Source: Phenylobacterium aquaticum
GTDB lineage: Bacteria > Pseudomonadota > Alphaproteobacteria > Caulobacterales > Caulobacteraceae
Direction: 5' to 3'
Length of the DNA stretch: 64,000 nt
Assembly (NCBI RefSeq): GCF_022695515.1
Contig: NZ_JALDPT010000001.1
Location: 62,001-126,000 of the forward strand
The notes under the pieces are model-generated. The model was given only the letters and a program-made list of their open reading frames with translations, was not told where the DNA came from and made no database searches. Numbering within the stretch: position 1 is the first letter of the stretch; every line of letters starts with the position of its first letter. A program made the position numbers and the translations under genes. Below are positions 48,801 to 57,843 of the stretch, one piece after another.

Positions 48801-49431
48801 GCCCCCGGTGCGCACGCACGAGGTCCTGGTCGATCATCGCCCGGATCTGCGTGTCGGACACGAGCTCGATCTTGTTGACCTCGTGCGAGGTGCGGAACCC
48901 GTCGAAGAAGTGCAGGAACGGCACCCGCGACTGCAGGGTGGCTGCCTGGGCGATCAGGGCCGCGTCGTGGGCCTCCTGCACCGAGGCCGAGGACAGCAGC
49001 GCAAACCCGGTCGTCCGCGTCGCCATGACGTCGGAGTGGTCGCCGAAGATCGACAGGGCCTGGGTCGCAAGCGCCCGCGCCGCAACGTGGAACACGGTGG
49101 AGGTCAGCTCTCCGGCGATCTTGAACATGTTGGGCAGCATCAGCATCAGCCCCTGGGACGCCGTGAAGGTCGTCGTCAGGGCGCCCGACTGCAGGGCGCC
49201 ATGGACCGTGCCTGCGGCGCCGCCCTCGCTCTGCATCTCCTGGACAACCGGGATATTGCCCCAGATGTTGCACAGGCCCTGGGCGGACCACTCGTCGGCG
49301 AGCTCGGCCATCGTCGAGGAGGGCGTGATCGGATAGATCGCGCAAATCTCGTTCACCCGGTAGGCGACATGCGCGACCGCGGTGTTGCCGTCCATCGTCT
49401 GGGTGCGTGGCGCCTCGATGGGAGTCGGCAT
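45820..49431 (-). CDS. nifJ: pyruvate:ferredoxin (flavodoxin) oxidoreductase
   Basis: 1203 residues of single-chain PFOR converting pyruvate + CoA to acetyl-CoA + CO2 and reducing ferredoxin or flavodoxin. Domain I begins TMDGNTAVAHVAYRVNE and AIYPITPSSTMAE. A ferredoxin-like insert has CVQCGQCSFACPHSVIR and CTGCGVCVEACPAHS. The C-terminal TPP domain has ACGGCGETPYLKLL, NATGCSSIYGGNLP, GGDGWAYDIGYGGLDHVL and VLDTEVYSNTGGQASKATPLG. The complete length is normal. ATG 49431 lies just inside the end of the GltD-like gene (stop at 49434), so they are coupled. It is oxygen-sensitive, supporting low-oxygen use. Confidence 0.96.
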   Translation of the reverse strand: MPTPIEAPRTQTMDGNTAVAHVAYRVNEICAIYPITPSSTMAELADEWSAQGLCNIWGNIPVVQEMQSEGGAAGTVHGALQSGALTTTFTASQGLMLMLPNMFKIAGELTSTVFHVAARALATQALSIFGDHSDVMATRTTGFALLSSASVQEAHDAALIAQAATLQSRVPFLHFFDGFRTSHEVNKIELVSDTQIRAMIDQDLVRAHRGRALSPEHPFIRGTAHNPDTFFQARETVNPYYAATPAIVQAAMDRFADLTGRAYRLFEYEGPADAERVIVLMGSGAETARETAATLAEAGERVGVLQVRLYRPFAVERFLEALPETCRAVAVLEQTKEPGAPGEPLYLDIVTALAQAVAGGRRRTLPRVIGGRYGLGSKNFSPAQAKAVFDELGRAAPQTGFTVGIDDDVSHTSLRVDADFSLERDDVVRALFFGLGADGTVGANKNSVKILADDPDRFAQGYFVYDSHKSGAQTISHLRFGKAPIRAPYLIESANFIACHQANFLDRLDVLRLAAPGGVFLLNTPHGPDAIWDHLPRGLQAQIVDKRLRFFVIDASQVARAVGLGGRINTVLQTCFFAISDVLPREEAIRRIKHAIEESYATQGEKVIRQNFEAVDQALANLFEVKVPSAVTSAFDQPPIVPARAPAFVHDITAQIMRGRGDDIRVGQMPVDGTFPCGTAAFEKRNISDIVAAWDPDLCVQCGQCSFACPHSVIRAKYYDEDALAAAPENFKSAPVNSRGNPNVRFSLEIYLEDCTGCGVCVEACPAHSAIDPGRKAINLTDKAPILESGRANIAFFETLPVNDRTAVDFANVRGVQFLEPLFEFSGACGGCGETPYLKLLSQLFGDRLQIANATGCSSIYGGNLPVTPWTKDAAGRGPAWSNSLFEDNAEFGLGFRLAADKHLDVARALLRRLAPRVGEDLASAILATPQDRESELRAQRARVETLKQRLAAFDDEMSRDLLSVIDHLVRRSIWIVGGDGWAYDIGYGGLDHVLASGRDVNLLVLDTEVYSNTGGQASKATPLGAVAKFAAAGKRVARKDLALQAIAYGDVYVAQVAMGANPQQALLAFREAEAYPGPSLILAYSHCIAHGFDLRYGMKQQDLAAASGYWPLFRFNPAMRSAGERPFRLDSPRPTIPFKAYAYNELRYRALASTDPAAAETLLAQAQQVVTEKYRQYEELASRGGECFHPDCGHAGPDRRPV

Positions 49432-49433
49432 CT

Positions 49434-51073
49434 TCAGCCTCGCTCCGGCTCGGGGATCATTTCGATCGCGTGGACGGGGCAGGTCTCGAAGCATACGGCG
49501 CAGCCCGTGCAGCGGTCATAAAGGAAGCGGTAGCGCAGGCCCGGGCCGAGTTTCTCGATGGCCTGCTCCGGGCAGGCCGCGTAGCACTGGTCGCACTCGA
49601 AGCAGGCGCCGCAGGAGAGGCAACGCTTGGCCTCGTAGCGCGCGTCGTTCTCGCCGAGGCCGGCCTGCACCTCCGCAAAGCCGGTCCGGCGCTCGGCCAG
49701 CGGCAGCTCGGTCTGAACTGACCGTGCGGCGTCGCTGTAGACGGGCAGGTGCAACATATCAAAGGACACCACGGGCGGCGTCTGCGCCTCCGGAGCCGGG
49801 TGGGCGCGCAGCCAGGCGTCGATGCGCCGCGCGGCAGTCTTGCCGTGGCCGACCGCGGCCGTGACGGTCCGAGCGCCCGGCGCCATATCGCCGCCGGCGA
49901 AGATCCCGGCGTGCCCCGTCATCATGTTGCGATCCACAACGACCGCGCCGTCCGGCTGGAACGTCGCGCCGGGAATGTTGTCCAGCAAGGCCCGCTCGAC
50001 CTGTTGGCCCAGCGCCAGCACCACGGCGTCGGCCGGAAGGGTCTCAAATTCCCCCGTCGGTTGCGGCCGCCCCTCGGCGTCGAGCGCCATGCGCTCCACC
50101 GTCAGGTCGGCCCCTTCGAGCGCATTGATACGCGTCAGCCACTTAATCTTGACGCCTTCCTCGACGGCCTCTTCGGCCTCGAAGGCGCGGGCTTCCATGT
50201 GCGCGCGATCTGAGACGAACACGACGAGGGCTTCCTCCGCCCCGAGCCGCTTGGCGCTCCGCGCGGCGTCCATGGCGGTGTTGCCCGCCCCGTACACGAC
50301 CACGCGGCGGCCGAGCTTGGGCGCCTCGCCGCTGGCTGCGCCGCGCAGCAGGCTGACCGCGGTCAACAGCCGTGAGGCGTCCTCGGCCGGGATGTCGATG
50401 CGCTTGCCGATCTGCGCGCCGATCGCCAGGAAGACGGCGTCGAAGCCGCCGCTGGCTTGCTCGGCGAGCACATCCTCGACCTTGTGGTTCAGGATGATCC
50501 TGACGCCCATCGCCTCAATCGCCCGGATCTCCTTCAGCAGATGGTCGCGCGGCAGCCGATAGGCTGGGATTCCGAACTGCATCATCCCGCCAGGCAAAGA
50601 GCCGGCCTCGTGGATCTCGACCTCATGCCCAAGGCGGATCAGGTGATAGGCGGCGGAAAGCCCGCTCGGCCCCGCCCCGACGACGAGCACGCGCTTGCTG
50701 GACGCCGGCGCTACGATCGGCAGGGTCCAGCCCTCCTCGTGGGCCCGGTCGCCGAGGAAGCGCTCGACGGCGTGGATCGACACCGCACTGTCGACGGCCG
50801 CCCGGTTGCAGCTGCTCTCACACGGGTGGTAGCAGACCCGCCCGTGGACGGAGGGGAGGGGATTGTCCGCCACGAGGGTTTGCCAGGCTTCGCGATACCG
50901 TCCGGCCTGGGCCAGGGCGAGCCAGGCCTGGATATTCTCCCCGGCCGGGCAGGCATTGCTGCATGGCGCCAGGAGCTCGACATAGACTGGCTGCCGCGTT
51001 CGGACCGGTCGGCGCCGGGCTCGGCCGCAAGGTCAATCAGACGGGTGAAATCGAGGTGCTGTCCCGAACTCAT
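49434..51073 (-). CDS. GltD-like NAD(P)-binding FAD oxidoreductase with Fe-S clusters, frameshifted near its start
   Basis: A homologue of the glutamate synthase small subunit, likely an electron-transfer partner for PFOR. Visible parts are an N-terminal Fe-S region (APCSNACPAGENIQAWL, CYHPCESSCNRAAVD), FAD motif VVGAGPSGLSAAYHLIRLG, NAD(P) motif VVYGAGNTAMDAARSAKRL, and C-terminal clusters CLSCGACFECDQCYAACPEQ and RCTGCAVCFETCPVHAIEM. ATG 51073 starts MSSGQHLDFTRLIDLAAEPG in one frame. Between about 50990 and 51003 the coding passes to the -1 frame, as after a 1-nt deletion. Using the first in-frame GTG (50873) instead would lose the N-terminal cluster. It is followed by nifJ and preceded by adh (48 nt). 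Confidence 0.8.
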
Positions 51074-51121
51074 CTACACCGGTCCATGGCTGGTTCAGTC
51101 TCCCACCGCGCTCGCCGCCGA

Positions 51122-52159
51122 TCAGGCCGCGATGATCACCTTCAGCGCCTGTGTGTCGGCCGCCCGACCGAAGGTGTCGTAGGCCTCCAGGATCTGGTCC
51201 AGGGTGAAGCGGTGGGTGATCAGCAGGCTCGGATCGAGCCTTTTCGACTGCACCGTCTTCAACAGCATCGGCGTCGTCACCGTATCGACCAGCCGGGTGG
51301 TGATAGCGATGTTCTGCGCCCAGAGCCGCTCCAGGTGCAGGTCGGCCTTGCGGCCATGGACTCCGACGTTGGCGATGATCCCGCCCGGCGCCACCAGGTC
51401 CTGGCAGAGTTCGAACGTCGCGGGCAAGCCGACCGCTTCGATCACGGTGTCGACGCCGCGCCCTGACGTCAGGGCCATGACGGTCTCGGCGGCGCGGCCG
51501 TCGGCGCTGTTGATGGTCTGGGTGGCGCCGAACTGGCGCGCGATCCCGAGCCGGTTGTCATCGAGATCGATCATGATGATCTCCGCCGGCGCATAGAACT
51601 GAGCCGTGAGCAGCGCGGCCAGACCGACAGGCCCGGAGCCGACGATCGCCACTGTCGAGCCAGGGGCGACCTTGCCGTTGAGCACCCCGCATTCGAAGCC
51701 GGTCGGCAGGATGTCGCTCAGCATGACCAGCGCCTCCTCGTCGGCGCCGGGGGGGATCGGATAGAGGCTGGTGTCGGCGTGCGGTGTGCGAACATACTCG
51801 GCCTGGGTGCCGTCGATCTGGTTGCCGAGAATCCACCCCCCCGTCGTGCAGTGGGAATACATGCCGCGCCGACAATTCTCGCAGCGCCCGCAGGCCGAGA
51901 TGCAGGAGATCAGCACGCGATCGCCCACCTTGAACGCGCTCACACCCGCGCCGATCGCGTCGATCACGCCGACCCCCTCGTGGCCCAGTATCCGGCCGGG
52001 CGCGCAGGTGGCGACGTCACCCTTGAGGATGTGCAGGTCCGTGCCGCAGATGGTCGTCCTGGTGATCCGCACGATCGCGTCGCCGGGCGCCTGGATCTGC
52101 GGCTTGGGGCGATCCTCAAGCGATTTCACCCCCGGGCCGCCATAGACGAACGCCTTCAT
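51122..52159 (-). CDS. adh: zinc-dependent alcohol dehydrogenase
   Basis: 345 residues of the medium-chain dehydrogenase family. Catalytic zinc ligands are in TTICGTDLHILKGD and GHEGVGVID. Structural zinc cysteines are in CISACGRCENCRRGMYSHC. The NAD fold has VAIVGSGPVGLAALLTAQF. An AGGAGGATGTG leader directly before ATG 52159 is a strong ribosome site and rejects the longer frame to 52309. It is first in the adh/GltD-like/nifJ/DHOD run, suggesting use in redox balancing, perhaps acetaldehyde to ethanol. The substrate is not shown by the sequence. Confidence 0.92.
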   Translation of the reverse strand: MKAFVYGGPGVKSLEDRPKPQIQAPGDAIVRITRTTICGTDLHILKGDVATCAPGRILGHEGVGVIDAIGAGVSAFKVGDRVLISCISACGRCENCRRGMYSHCTTGGWILGNQIDGTQAEYVRTPHADTSLYPIPPGADEEALVMLSDILPTGFECGVLNGKVAPGSTVAIVGSGPVGLAALLTAQFYAPAEIIMIDLDDNRLGIARQFGATQTINSADGRAAETVMALTSGRGVDTVIEAVGLPATFELCQDLVAPGGIIANVGVHGRKADLHLERLWAQNIAITTRLVDTVTTPMLLKTVQSKRLDPSLLITHRFTLDQILEAYDTFGRAADTQALKVIIAA

Positions 52160-52316
52160 CACATCCTCCTGCGAATGAACTGAAAGACGCCGCACGCGCC
52201 TGCCCATTACGCTTAAAGAGCGAGGGGAACCGAACGTGGTCGGCGCGGCCGCTTTGAAGGGTCCGAGCGGCGCCGGGCCGTGGGCCAACCCACCCGCACC
52301 TCGGGCCATCTGGAGG

Positions 52317-53795
52317 TCAGCTCCACCCGCCGCCGAGCGCCCTGTAAATCGCGACGAGGTCGCTGCTCACCGCCGCTGCGCTCTCCGCCTGGGCGAGTTC
52401 GTTCTGCTGGAGGGTGCGTTCAGCGTCCAGCACCTCGATGTAGGAGCCGACGCCGCTGGCATAGCGCTGCTTGGCAAGCGCCGTGGCGTCACGGTTGCGT
52501 GCGACCGTCTCCATGAGGGCTGCGGCGCGCGCCTGGTCGGCGCCGTAGGCGGTCAGGGTGTCATCGACCTCATGCAGAGCCGCGAGGACCGTACGTCGAT
52601 AGCTGAGCGCCGCCTCCTGCGCCCGCAGGTCCTGAAGCCGAACGGTGGCGCGGCGCCGGCCCGCGTCGAAGATCGGCAGCTCGACGGCAGGCCCAGAGGT
52701 CAGGAACCGGCTTCCCCAGTCCGTGAGGCTGGCGAGGCTCTGCCCCTGCAATCCCCCTTGGGCGTTCAGCGTCAGCCGCGGGTAGAGGTCGGCCACGGCG
52801 ACGCCCACCCGCGCCGTGGCCGAATGGAGCCGGGCCTCGGCCTCGCGAATATCGGGGCGACGCCGCGCCAGATCCGCCGGCAGGCCGACCGGCACGCGCG
52901 GTGGGACCGGAGGAATGCGCGCTGAGGGCTCCAGCTCGGCCCGGAGCGCACCGGGCGGACGGCCGATCAGTTGGCTGAGCTGGTTGATGTCCCGGGCGAT
53001 CTGGCGATCGAGTGCCGGCAGTTGCGCCTCGGCGCTGGAGGCTTCAGCGGCGGCGCGGACCACGTCGATGTCGCCGCTCAGTCCGGCGCGGCGGCGCTGG
53101 CTCGCAAGCTCAAGCAGCTCGCGGCGGGTGGCGATGGACTCCTCGAGGATCTTCCGCCTGGCCTGGGCGCCGCGCAGATCGATGTAGGCGCGTCCGACGT
53201 CGCCCAGCAGCGACACCAGAACAGCGCGGCTGTCCTCCAGGGTCGCCGCGCTATCGGCGTCGGCGGCCTCCACCGATCGCCGCACGCGTCCGAAGAGGTC
53301 GACCTCCCACGAGGCGCCGAATCCTAGCTGATATTGATCGTAGGGATTGGTGAAGCTGACGCCCGAGTCGCCCGCGACCTGGCCGATCTTACCGAACAGC
53401 GCCCCGGTCGGGGTGGATTCGCTCAGCCTGTTGACCTGGGCGGAGGCATTGGACGACAGGCTGGGCCATTGGGCGGCCGCGGCGACGTCGCGTTGCGCAC
53501 GGGCTTCGGCGATGCGCAGCACGGCAAGACGAGCATCGAGGTTGGCGGCGCGCGCGCGCTCGATCAGAGAGGTGAGTTGCGGATCGTTGAAAGCGACCCA
53601 CCACGCGACAGCGTCTTCGGCGGGCGAGCTGGTCACCTGGCTGGCCTGGTCGCCCACGCTGGCTGTGGCGCGGGCGCTCCAGGCCGCCGGGACCTCAGGC
53701 AGCGGCCGATGGAAATCCGGACCCACGGCGCAGCCCATGAGCGGAGAAGACAGAATCGCAGCCAAGATGAGGGCGGCGCGAGGGGAGGGGGGCAT
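52317..53795 (-). CDS. NodT-family outer-membrane efflux lipoprotein
   Basis: 492 residues of the TolC/NodT type. The lipobox is LSSPLMGCAVGPDF with Cys at about residue 22. Two OEP repeats follow: VAWWVAFNDPQLTSLIERA near the start and RRPDIREAEARLHSATARVG in the second half, then a coiled-coil-rich end with SGVGSYIEVLDAERTLQ. It is last in the second ABC-2 efflux operon, forming the outer-membrane exit for the transporter upstream. ATG 53795 is preferred; the long upstream frame overlaps the permease gene. Confidence 0.92.
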   Translation of the reverse strand: MPPSPRAALILAAILSSPLMGCAVGPDFHRPLPEVPAAWSARATASVGDQASQVTSSPAEDAVAWWVAFNDPQLTSLIERARAANLDARLAVLRIAEARAQRDVAAAAQWPSLSSNASAQVNRLSESTPTGALFGKIGQVAGDSGVSFTNPYDQYQLGFGASWEVDLFGRVRRSVEAADADSAATLEDSRAVLVSLLGDVGRAYIDLRGAQARRKILEESIATRRELLELASQRRRAGLSGDIDVVRAAAEASSAEAQLPALDRQIARDINQLSQLIGRPPGALRAELEPSARIPPVPPRVPVGLPADLARRRPDIREAEARLHSATARVGVAVADLYPRLTLNAQGGLQGQSLASLTDWGSRFLTSGPAVELPIFDAGRRRATVRLQDLRAQEAALSYRRTVLAALHEVDDTLTAYGADQARAAALMETVARNRDATALAKQRYASGVGSYIEVLDAERTLQQNELAQAESAAAVSSDLVAIYRALGGGWS

Positions 53796-53803
53796 GGCGA
53801 GGC

Positions 53804-54922
53804 TCACTCGATCCGGTTGCGGAACATCCACGCCGCCGCCGTCAGGGTCACCGTGGCGATGATCGCCATCGGCCACAGATCCGGCCAAAGCCGATCCAAG
53901 CCTAGACCTTCCAGGTAGACACGGTGGACCAGGTCGATCGCGTAGCGCAGGGGGTTGATCAGGGTGAAGGCCTGGATCACCCGCGGCATGCTGCTGATCG
54001 GTGTCGTCAGGCCGGACAGCAGCGCGAACGGCATGATCGTGACGAAGGCGTAGAGCATGCCTTGCTGCATGGTGGCGGAGATCGAGGAAACGAACAGGCC
54101 GATTCCCACCGCGGCCAGGAGGAACAGGACCAGTCCCGCGTAGAGGGTGAGGTAGGATCCCGCGAAGGGGATACGGAACCATAGCTGCGCGACCAGCAGC
54201 GCGGTCGTCGATTGCGTCAGGCCGATCATCATCGCCGGGATCGCCTTGCCAACCATGATCTCCGCCGGGTTGAACGGCGCGACCAGCAGCTGGTCGAAGG
54301 TGCCTTCCTCGCGCTCACGGGCGACCGAGAGCGCCGCCAGCATCAGGGTCGACATCATGGTGATTGTTCCGACCAGAGCCGGCACCAGGTTCCAGCGCGT
54401 TTCGAGGTTGGGGTTGTACCAGGCCCGCGGACTGAGCCGCACCGGCGGCGGTGCGAGCCCGTGGTCGCGCCGCCAATCGACGTTGAACGACTCGACCGCC
54501 GCATTGACAGAGCCCAGCGCGGCGCCGGCGGTCGTGGAATTGCGGCCGTCGGCGACCACCTGGACAGCGGCGTTCTGACCCGCAGACAGGCGCCGCTGAA
54601 AATCCGGCGCGATCTGGACCACCAGGACGACCCGCCGGCTGTCGATCAGGCGGCGCATCTCGTCGGGGTCAGTGATGTTGGCGATCCTTTGGAAGGCGCT
54701 AGAACCGTCCAGCTTGGCGAGCAGGGCGGAGGAGGCGGCGCTGCGATCCCGATCGAAGGCCGCGTAGGGAATGTTGCTCAGGTCCAGAGTGGCGGCGTAG
54801 CCGAAAATCAGCAGTTGGATGACCGGCTGGATCAGCAGCATGTTGCGCGTGCGCGCGTCCTTCAGGATGGCCAGCAGCTCTTTACGGATCAGGGCGGCGA
54901 TGCGGAGAAGCGAACTCAACAT
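53804..54922 (-). CDS. ABC-2 type permease, second subunit of operon 2
   Basis: 372 residues. N-terminal helix LIQPVIQLLIFGYAATLDL, periplasmic domain with AAFDRDRSAASSALLAKLDG, AWYNPNLETRWNLVPALVG, loop EREEGTFDQLLVAPFNPAE, and five C-terminal helices ending near the stop. It is a pair with the gene at 54929-56080 and a paralogue of the permeases at 18583 and 19677. An 8-nt gap leads to the outer-membrane gene. Confidence 0.9.
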   Translation of the reverse strand: MLSSLLRIAALIRKELLAILKDARTRNMLLIQPVIQLLIFGYAATLDLSNIPYAAFDRDRSAASSALLAKLDGSSAFQRIANITDPDEMRRLIDSRRVVLVVQIAPDFQRRLSAGQNAAVQVVADGRNSTTAGAALGSVNAAVESFNVDWRRDHGLAPPPVRLSPRAWYNPNLETRWNLVPALVGTITMMSTLMLAALSVAREREEGTFDQLLVAPFNPAEIMVGKAIPAMMIGLTQSTTALLVAQLWFRIPFAGSYLTLYAGLVLFLLAAVGIGLFVSSISATMQQGMLYAFVTIMPFALLSGLTTPISSMPRVIQAFTLINPLRYAIDLVHRVYLEGLGLDRLWPDLWPMAIIATVTLTAAAWMFRNRIE

Positions 54923-54928
54923 GCGGGT

Positions 54929-56080
54929 TCAGCCGAGCGACTTGCGCGTCGTCAGCCGGGTCAGCGCCAGCAGGACGGCGGCGAAGACCGCCAGGACGGC
55001 GGCGTTCGGGATGATGACGCTCCAGACGTCGCCGGCCAGAAACAGGCTCTGCAGCAAGCTTACGTAGTAGCGCGCGGGCACCAGATAGCTGATCAGCCGA
55101 ACAGCCAGGGGAACGCCGCGCAAATCGTAGATGAATCCCGAGAGCATCAGGGCCGGCATGAAGGTGACGACCAGCGCCACCTGGCTGGACAGGAATTGAC
55201 CCTTGAGGCTTGCGGAGATCAGTAGGCCCATCGACACGGACACCAGCAGGTAGAGCATGGAGACGGCAACCAGGAGCAGGATCGACCCGCGGATCGGCAC
55301 GTCAAAGAGCAAGCGCGCGGAGCCCAGGCAAAGCAGCAGGCCGCCGAGACCCAGAAGGAAATAGGGGACGATCTTGGCGATCAGGATCTCGTCCGTGCGC
55401 ACTGGGGTGACGAATAGCGCTTCAAAGGTGCCACGCTCCCACTCCCGGGCGACCACCATCGAGGTCATGAAGGCGCCAATCAGGGTCATGATCAGCACGA
55501 CCAGGCCCGGCACCAGGAAGTAGCGGCTGTCGTTCGCCGCATTGAACCAGAGCTGGCTCTCCACCACCGCTTGCCCCCCCGCCGTGGGATCGCTCCGCCC
55601 CTCAGCGGCGCGACGGACACCGGCCTGGGCGATTGCGGCTTGAGCATAGGCCTGGATGAAACGGCCTCGGTTCGCATCGACGCCGTAGACCACCACTTCG
55701 ATATTGGCGTCACCTTGGGCGGCGCGGCGCGCGAAGTCGGCGGGGAGATGCACGATGCCATCGACTTTCTGCGCCAGCATCAATTCCTCGGCTTCGGCCA
55801 TCGACCGCGTCAGACGCGTTTCGAAGTAGGGCGAGAGCTGGAATCCGGCGGCGACTTCGCTGGCCTCGGAGGACGGCTGCTCCAGCACCACCGCGACAGG
55901 AACGTGCTTGACGTCCAGCGACATGGCGTAGCCGAACAGCAGGATCAGCATCAGCGGCAGGACAACGCCGATGGCGAAGCTGGAGGGATCGCGCAGGACC
56001 TGACGCCCCTCCTTGCGGATCAGAGCGACGATGCGCGAGGTCTTCGCGGCGAGCCGCGGGCCGGGGGATGTGGCGGCCAT
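54929..56080 (-). CDS. ABC-2 type permease, first subunit of operon 2
   Basis: 383 residues. Start ATG 56080 overlaps the TGA of the ATPase gene (ATGA), which rejects the longer frame to 56251. It has an N-terminal helix (FAIGVVLPLMLILLFGYAM), a periplasmic domain ending near LWFNAANDSRYFLVPGLVV, the conserved EWERGTFEALFVTPVRTDE loop and five membrane helices. Partner of 53804-54922. Confidence 0.9.
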   Translation of the reverse strand: MAATSPGPRLAAKTSRIVALIRKEGRQVLRDPSSFAIGVVLPLMLILLFGYAMSLDVKHVPVAVVLEQPSSEASEVAAGFQLSPYFETRLTRSMAEAEELMLAQKVDGIVHLPADFARRAAQGDANIEVVVYGVDANRGRFIQAYAQAAIAQAGVRRAAEGRSDPTAGGQAVVESQLWFNAANDSRYFLVPGLVVLIMTLIGAFMTSMVVAREWERGTFEALFVTPVRTDEILIAKIVPYFLLGLGGLLLCLGSARLLFDVPIRGSILLLVAVSMLYLLVSVSMGLLISASLKGQFLSSQVALVVTFMPALMLSGFIYDLRGVPLAVRLISYLVPARYYVSLLQSLFLAGDVWSVIIPNAAVLAVFAAVLLALTRLTTRKSLG

Positions 56081-57843
56081 CACGCGGCCCGGCCCTGCAG
56101 CGCCGCGGCGCGGGCCTGCTCGACGACGGCGATGAAGGCGTCGTCCATGGTCGGCTCTGGGTTCCCCTCGGTCAGGGCGTGGCTGCGGATTTCGGCCGGC
56201 GCGCCCTGGGCGAGCACCCGGCCAGAGTCCAGGATGGCGATACGGTCGCAATATTCCGCCTCGGCCATGAAGTGGGTGGTGACGATCACCGTCACGCCCT
56301 GGTCGGCGAGAGCGTTCACCCGGCCCCAGAACTCCCGCCGGGCGACGGGATCGGCGCCGCTCGTGGCTTCGTCGAGGAACAGGATGTCCGGCTCGTGCAG
56401 CAGGGCCGCGGCCATGGCGAGGCGCTGCTTGAAGCCCCCAGCCAAATGCCCGCCAAGCACGCCCGCCAGGGGGTGTAGGGCGAACTCGTCCATCACCCAG
56501 TCAATCCGGCGGCGGCGCGCCGCCCCGGCCAGACCGTAGGCGGAGGCGAAGAAGTCCAGGTTCTCGGCCACCGAAAGCTGCCCATAGAGGGAGAACTTCT
56601 GGGCCACATAGCCGAGCTTGCGGCGGGCTTGGGCACGGCTGCGGCGAAGATCGGCGCCATCGACGTTCAAGGTTCCGCTGGTGGCGGTCAGCAGGCCGCA
56701 AAGCATGCGGAAGGTGGTGGTCTTGCCGGCGCCGTTCGGCCCAAGGAGACCAAAGATTTCGCCGCGGCGCACCTCGAAACCGATGCGATCCACGGCGACG
56801 AATTCGCCGAAGCGTTTGACTAGGTCACGGACCTCGACGACCACCTCGGCCTTGACGCCGCCGCTCAGCTGCTCGGCCCGCAGGGCGGGCGCCGGCCCGG
56901 TGGACATTTTGGCCCTCGTGGCGTCGGCAGCCCGCTGCAGGATCATGAAGGCGTCCTCGAACCTGGCGGGAACCGGCTCGAGGGCGAGGCCGGCGAACGC
57001 TGCATCGCCCGGCGCCGTGGTGCACACGATCCTTACGCGTCCGCCCTCGGGCGCGGCGTCGGTCACCGTGGGATCGGCGAGCAGACGCGCCTGCAGCTTG
57101 CGCGGCGATTCCTCCCCCCGCGGCGCTGCCCGGAAGGTGCGCCCGGCCGCGACCTGCGCGATGTCGTCGGGACGGCCTTGCGCGAGCACCGCGCCCCTGT
57201 GCATCACCACGACGTGGTCGCACCGCTCCGCCTCGTCCAGATAGGAGGTGCTGATCAGCACCGGCACGCCCTCGTCGCGCACCAAGGCCGCGATGATTTC
57301 CCAAAGCTCGCGCCTCGAAAGCGGATCCACGCCCGCCGTCGGATCGTCCAGCAAAAGCAGTTCGGGGGAGCGGACCAGGGCGCAGGCCAGGCCCAGCTTC
57401 TGCTTCATTCCGCCCGAGAGGCGGCCGGCCAGGCGGCCGGTGAAGGGACCGAGCGCCGTCATTTCCATCAGGCGCGGATATTTCTGCGCCCGCACCGCCG
57501 CCGAAACGCCGTGCAGATCGGCATAGAGGTCGAGGTTTTCCTGGACGCTCAGGTCCTCGTAGAGGCCGAACCGCTGAGGCATGTAGCCGATCCGGTCCTG
57601 GATGGCCTGCGGGTCCTTGGCCACGTCGATGCCCAGGACGGTCAGCTCGCCCGCATCGGCGCTCAACAGACCGGCGATCATGCGGATCAAGGTGGACTTG
57701 CCGGAACCATCTGGGCCGACCAGGGCGGACACGCCCCCGGCGGCGATTTCCAGCGACACGCTGGCGAGCGCATCGAGCGTACCGCCGGCGCGCTGTTTGA
57801 ATCGCTTGCGCAGATCGCGGCCGACGATCACCGGCGCCGTCAT
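56080..57843 (-). CDS. ABC transporter ATP-binding protein, two fused ATPase domains, operon 2
   Basis: 587 residues. Domain 1 has GPDGSGKST, LSGGMKQKLGLAC and LLLLDDPTAGVDP. Domain 2 has GPNGAGKTT, a weakened signature LAGGFKQRLAMA and ILFLDEATSGADP. As in the copy at 16883-18586, both Walker A motifs are intact and the domain-2 signature departs from consensus. It overlaps the HlyD-family gene upstream by 4 nt. Confidence 0.92.
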   Translation of the reverse strand: MTAPVIVGRDLRKRFKQRAGGTLDALASVSLEIAAGGVSALVGPDGSGKSTLIRMIAGLLSADAGELTVLGIDVAKDPQAIQDRIGYMPQRFGLYEDLSVQENLDLYADLHGVSAAVRAQKYPRLMEMTALGPFTGRLAGRLSGGMKQKLGLACALVRSPELLLLDDPTAGVDPLSRRELWEIIAALVRDEGVPVLISTSYLDEAERCDHVVVMHRGAVLAQGRPDDIAQVAAGRTFRAAPRGEESPRKLQARLLADPTVTDAAPEGGRVRIVCTTAPGDAAFAGLALEPVPARFEDAFMILQRAADATRAKMSTGPAPALRAEQLSGGVKAEVVVEVRDLVKRFGEFVAVDRIGFEVRRGEIFGLLGPNGAGKTTTFRMLCGLLTATSGTLNVDGADLRRSRAQARRKLGYVAQKFSLYGQLSVAENLDFFASAYGLAGAARRRRIDWVMDEFALHPLAGVLGGHLAGGFKQRLAMAAALLHEPDILFLDEATSGADPVARREFWGRVNALADQGVTVIVTTHFMAEAEYCDRIAILDSGRVLAQGAPAEIRSHALTEGNPEPTMDDAFIAVVEQARAAALQGRAA

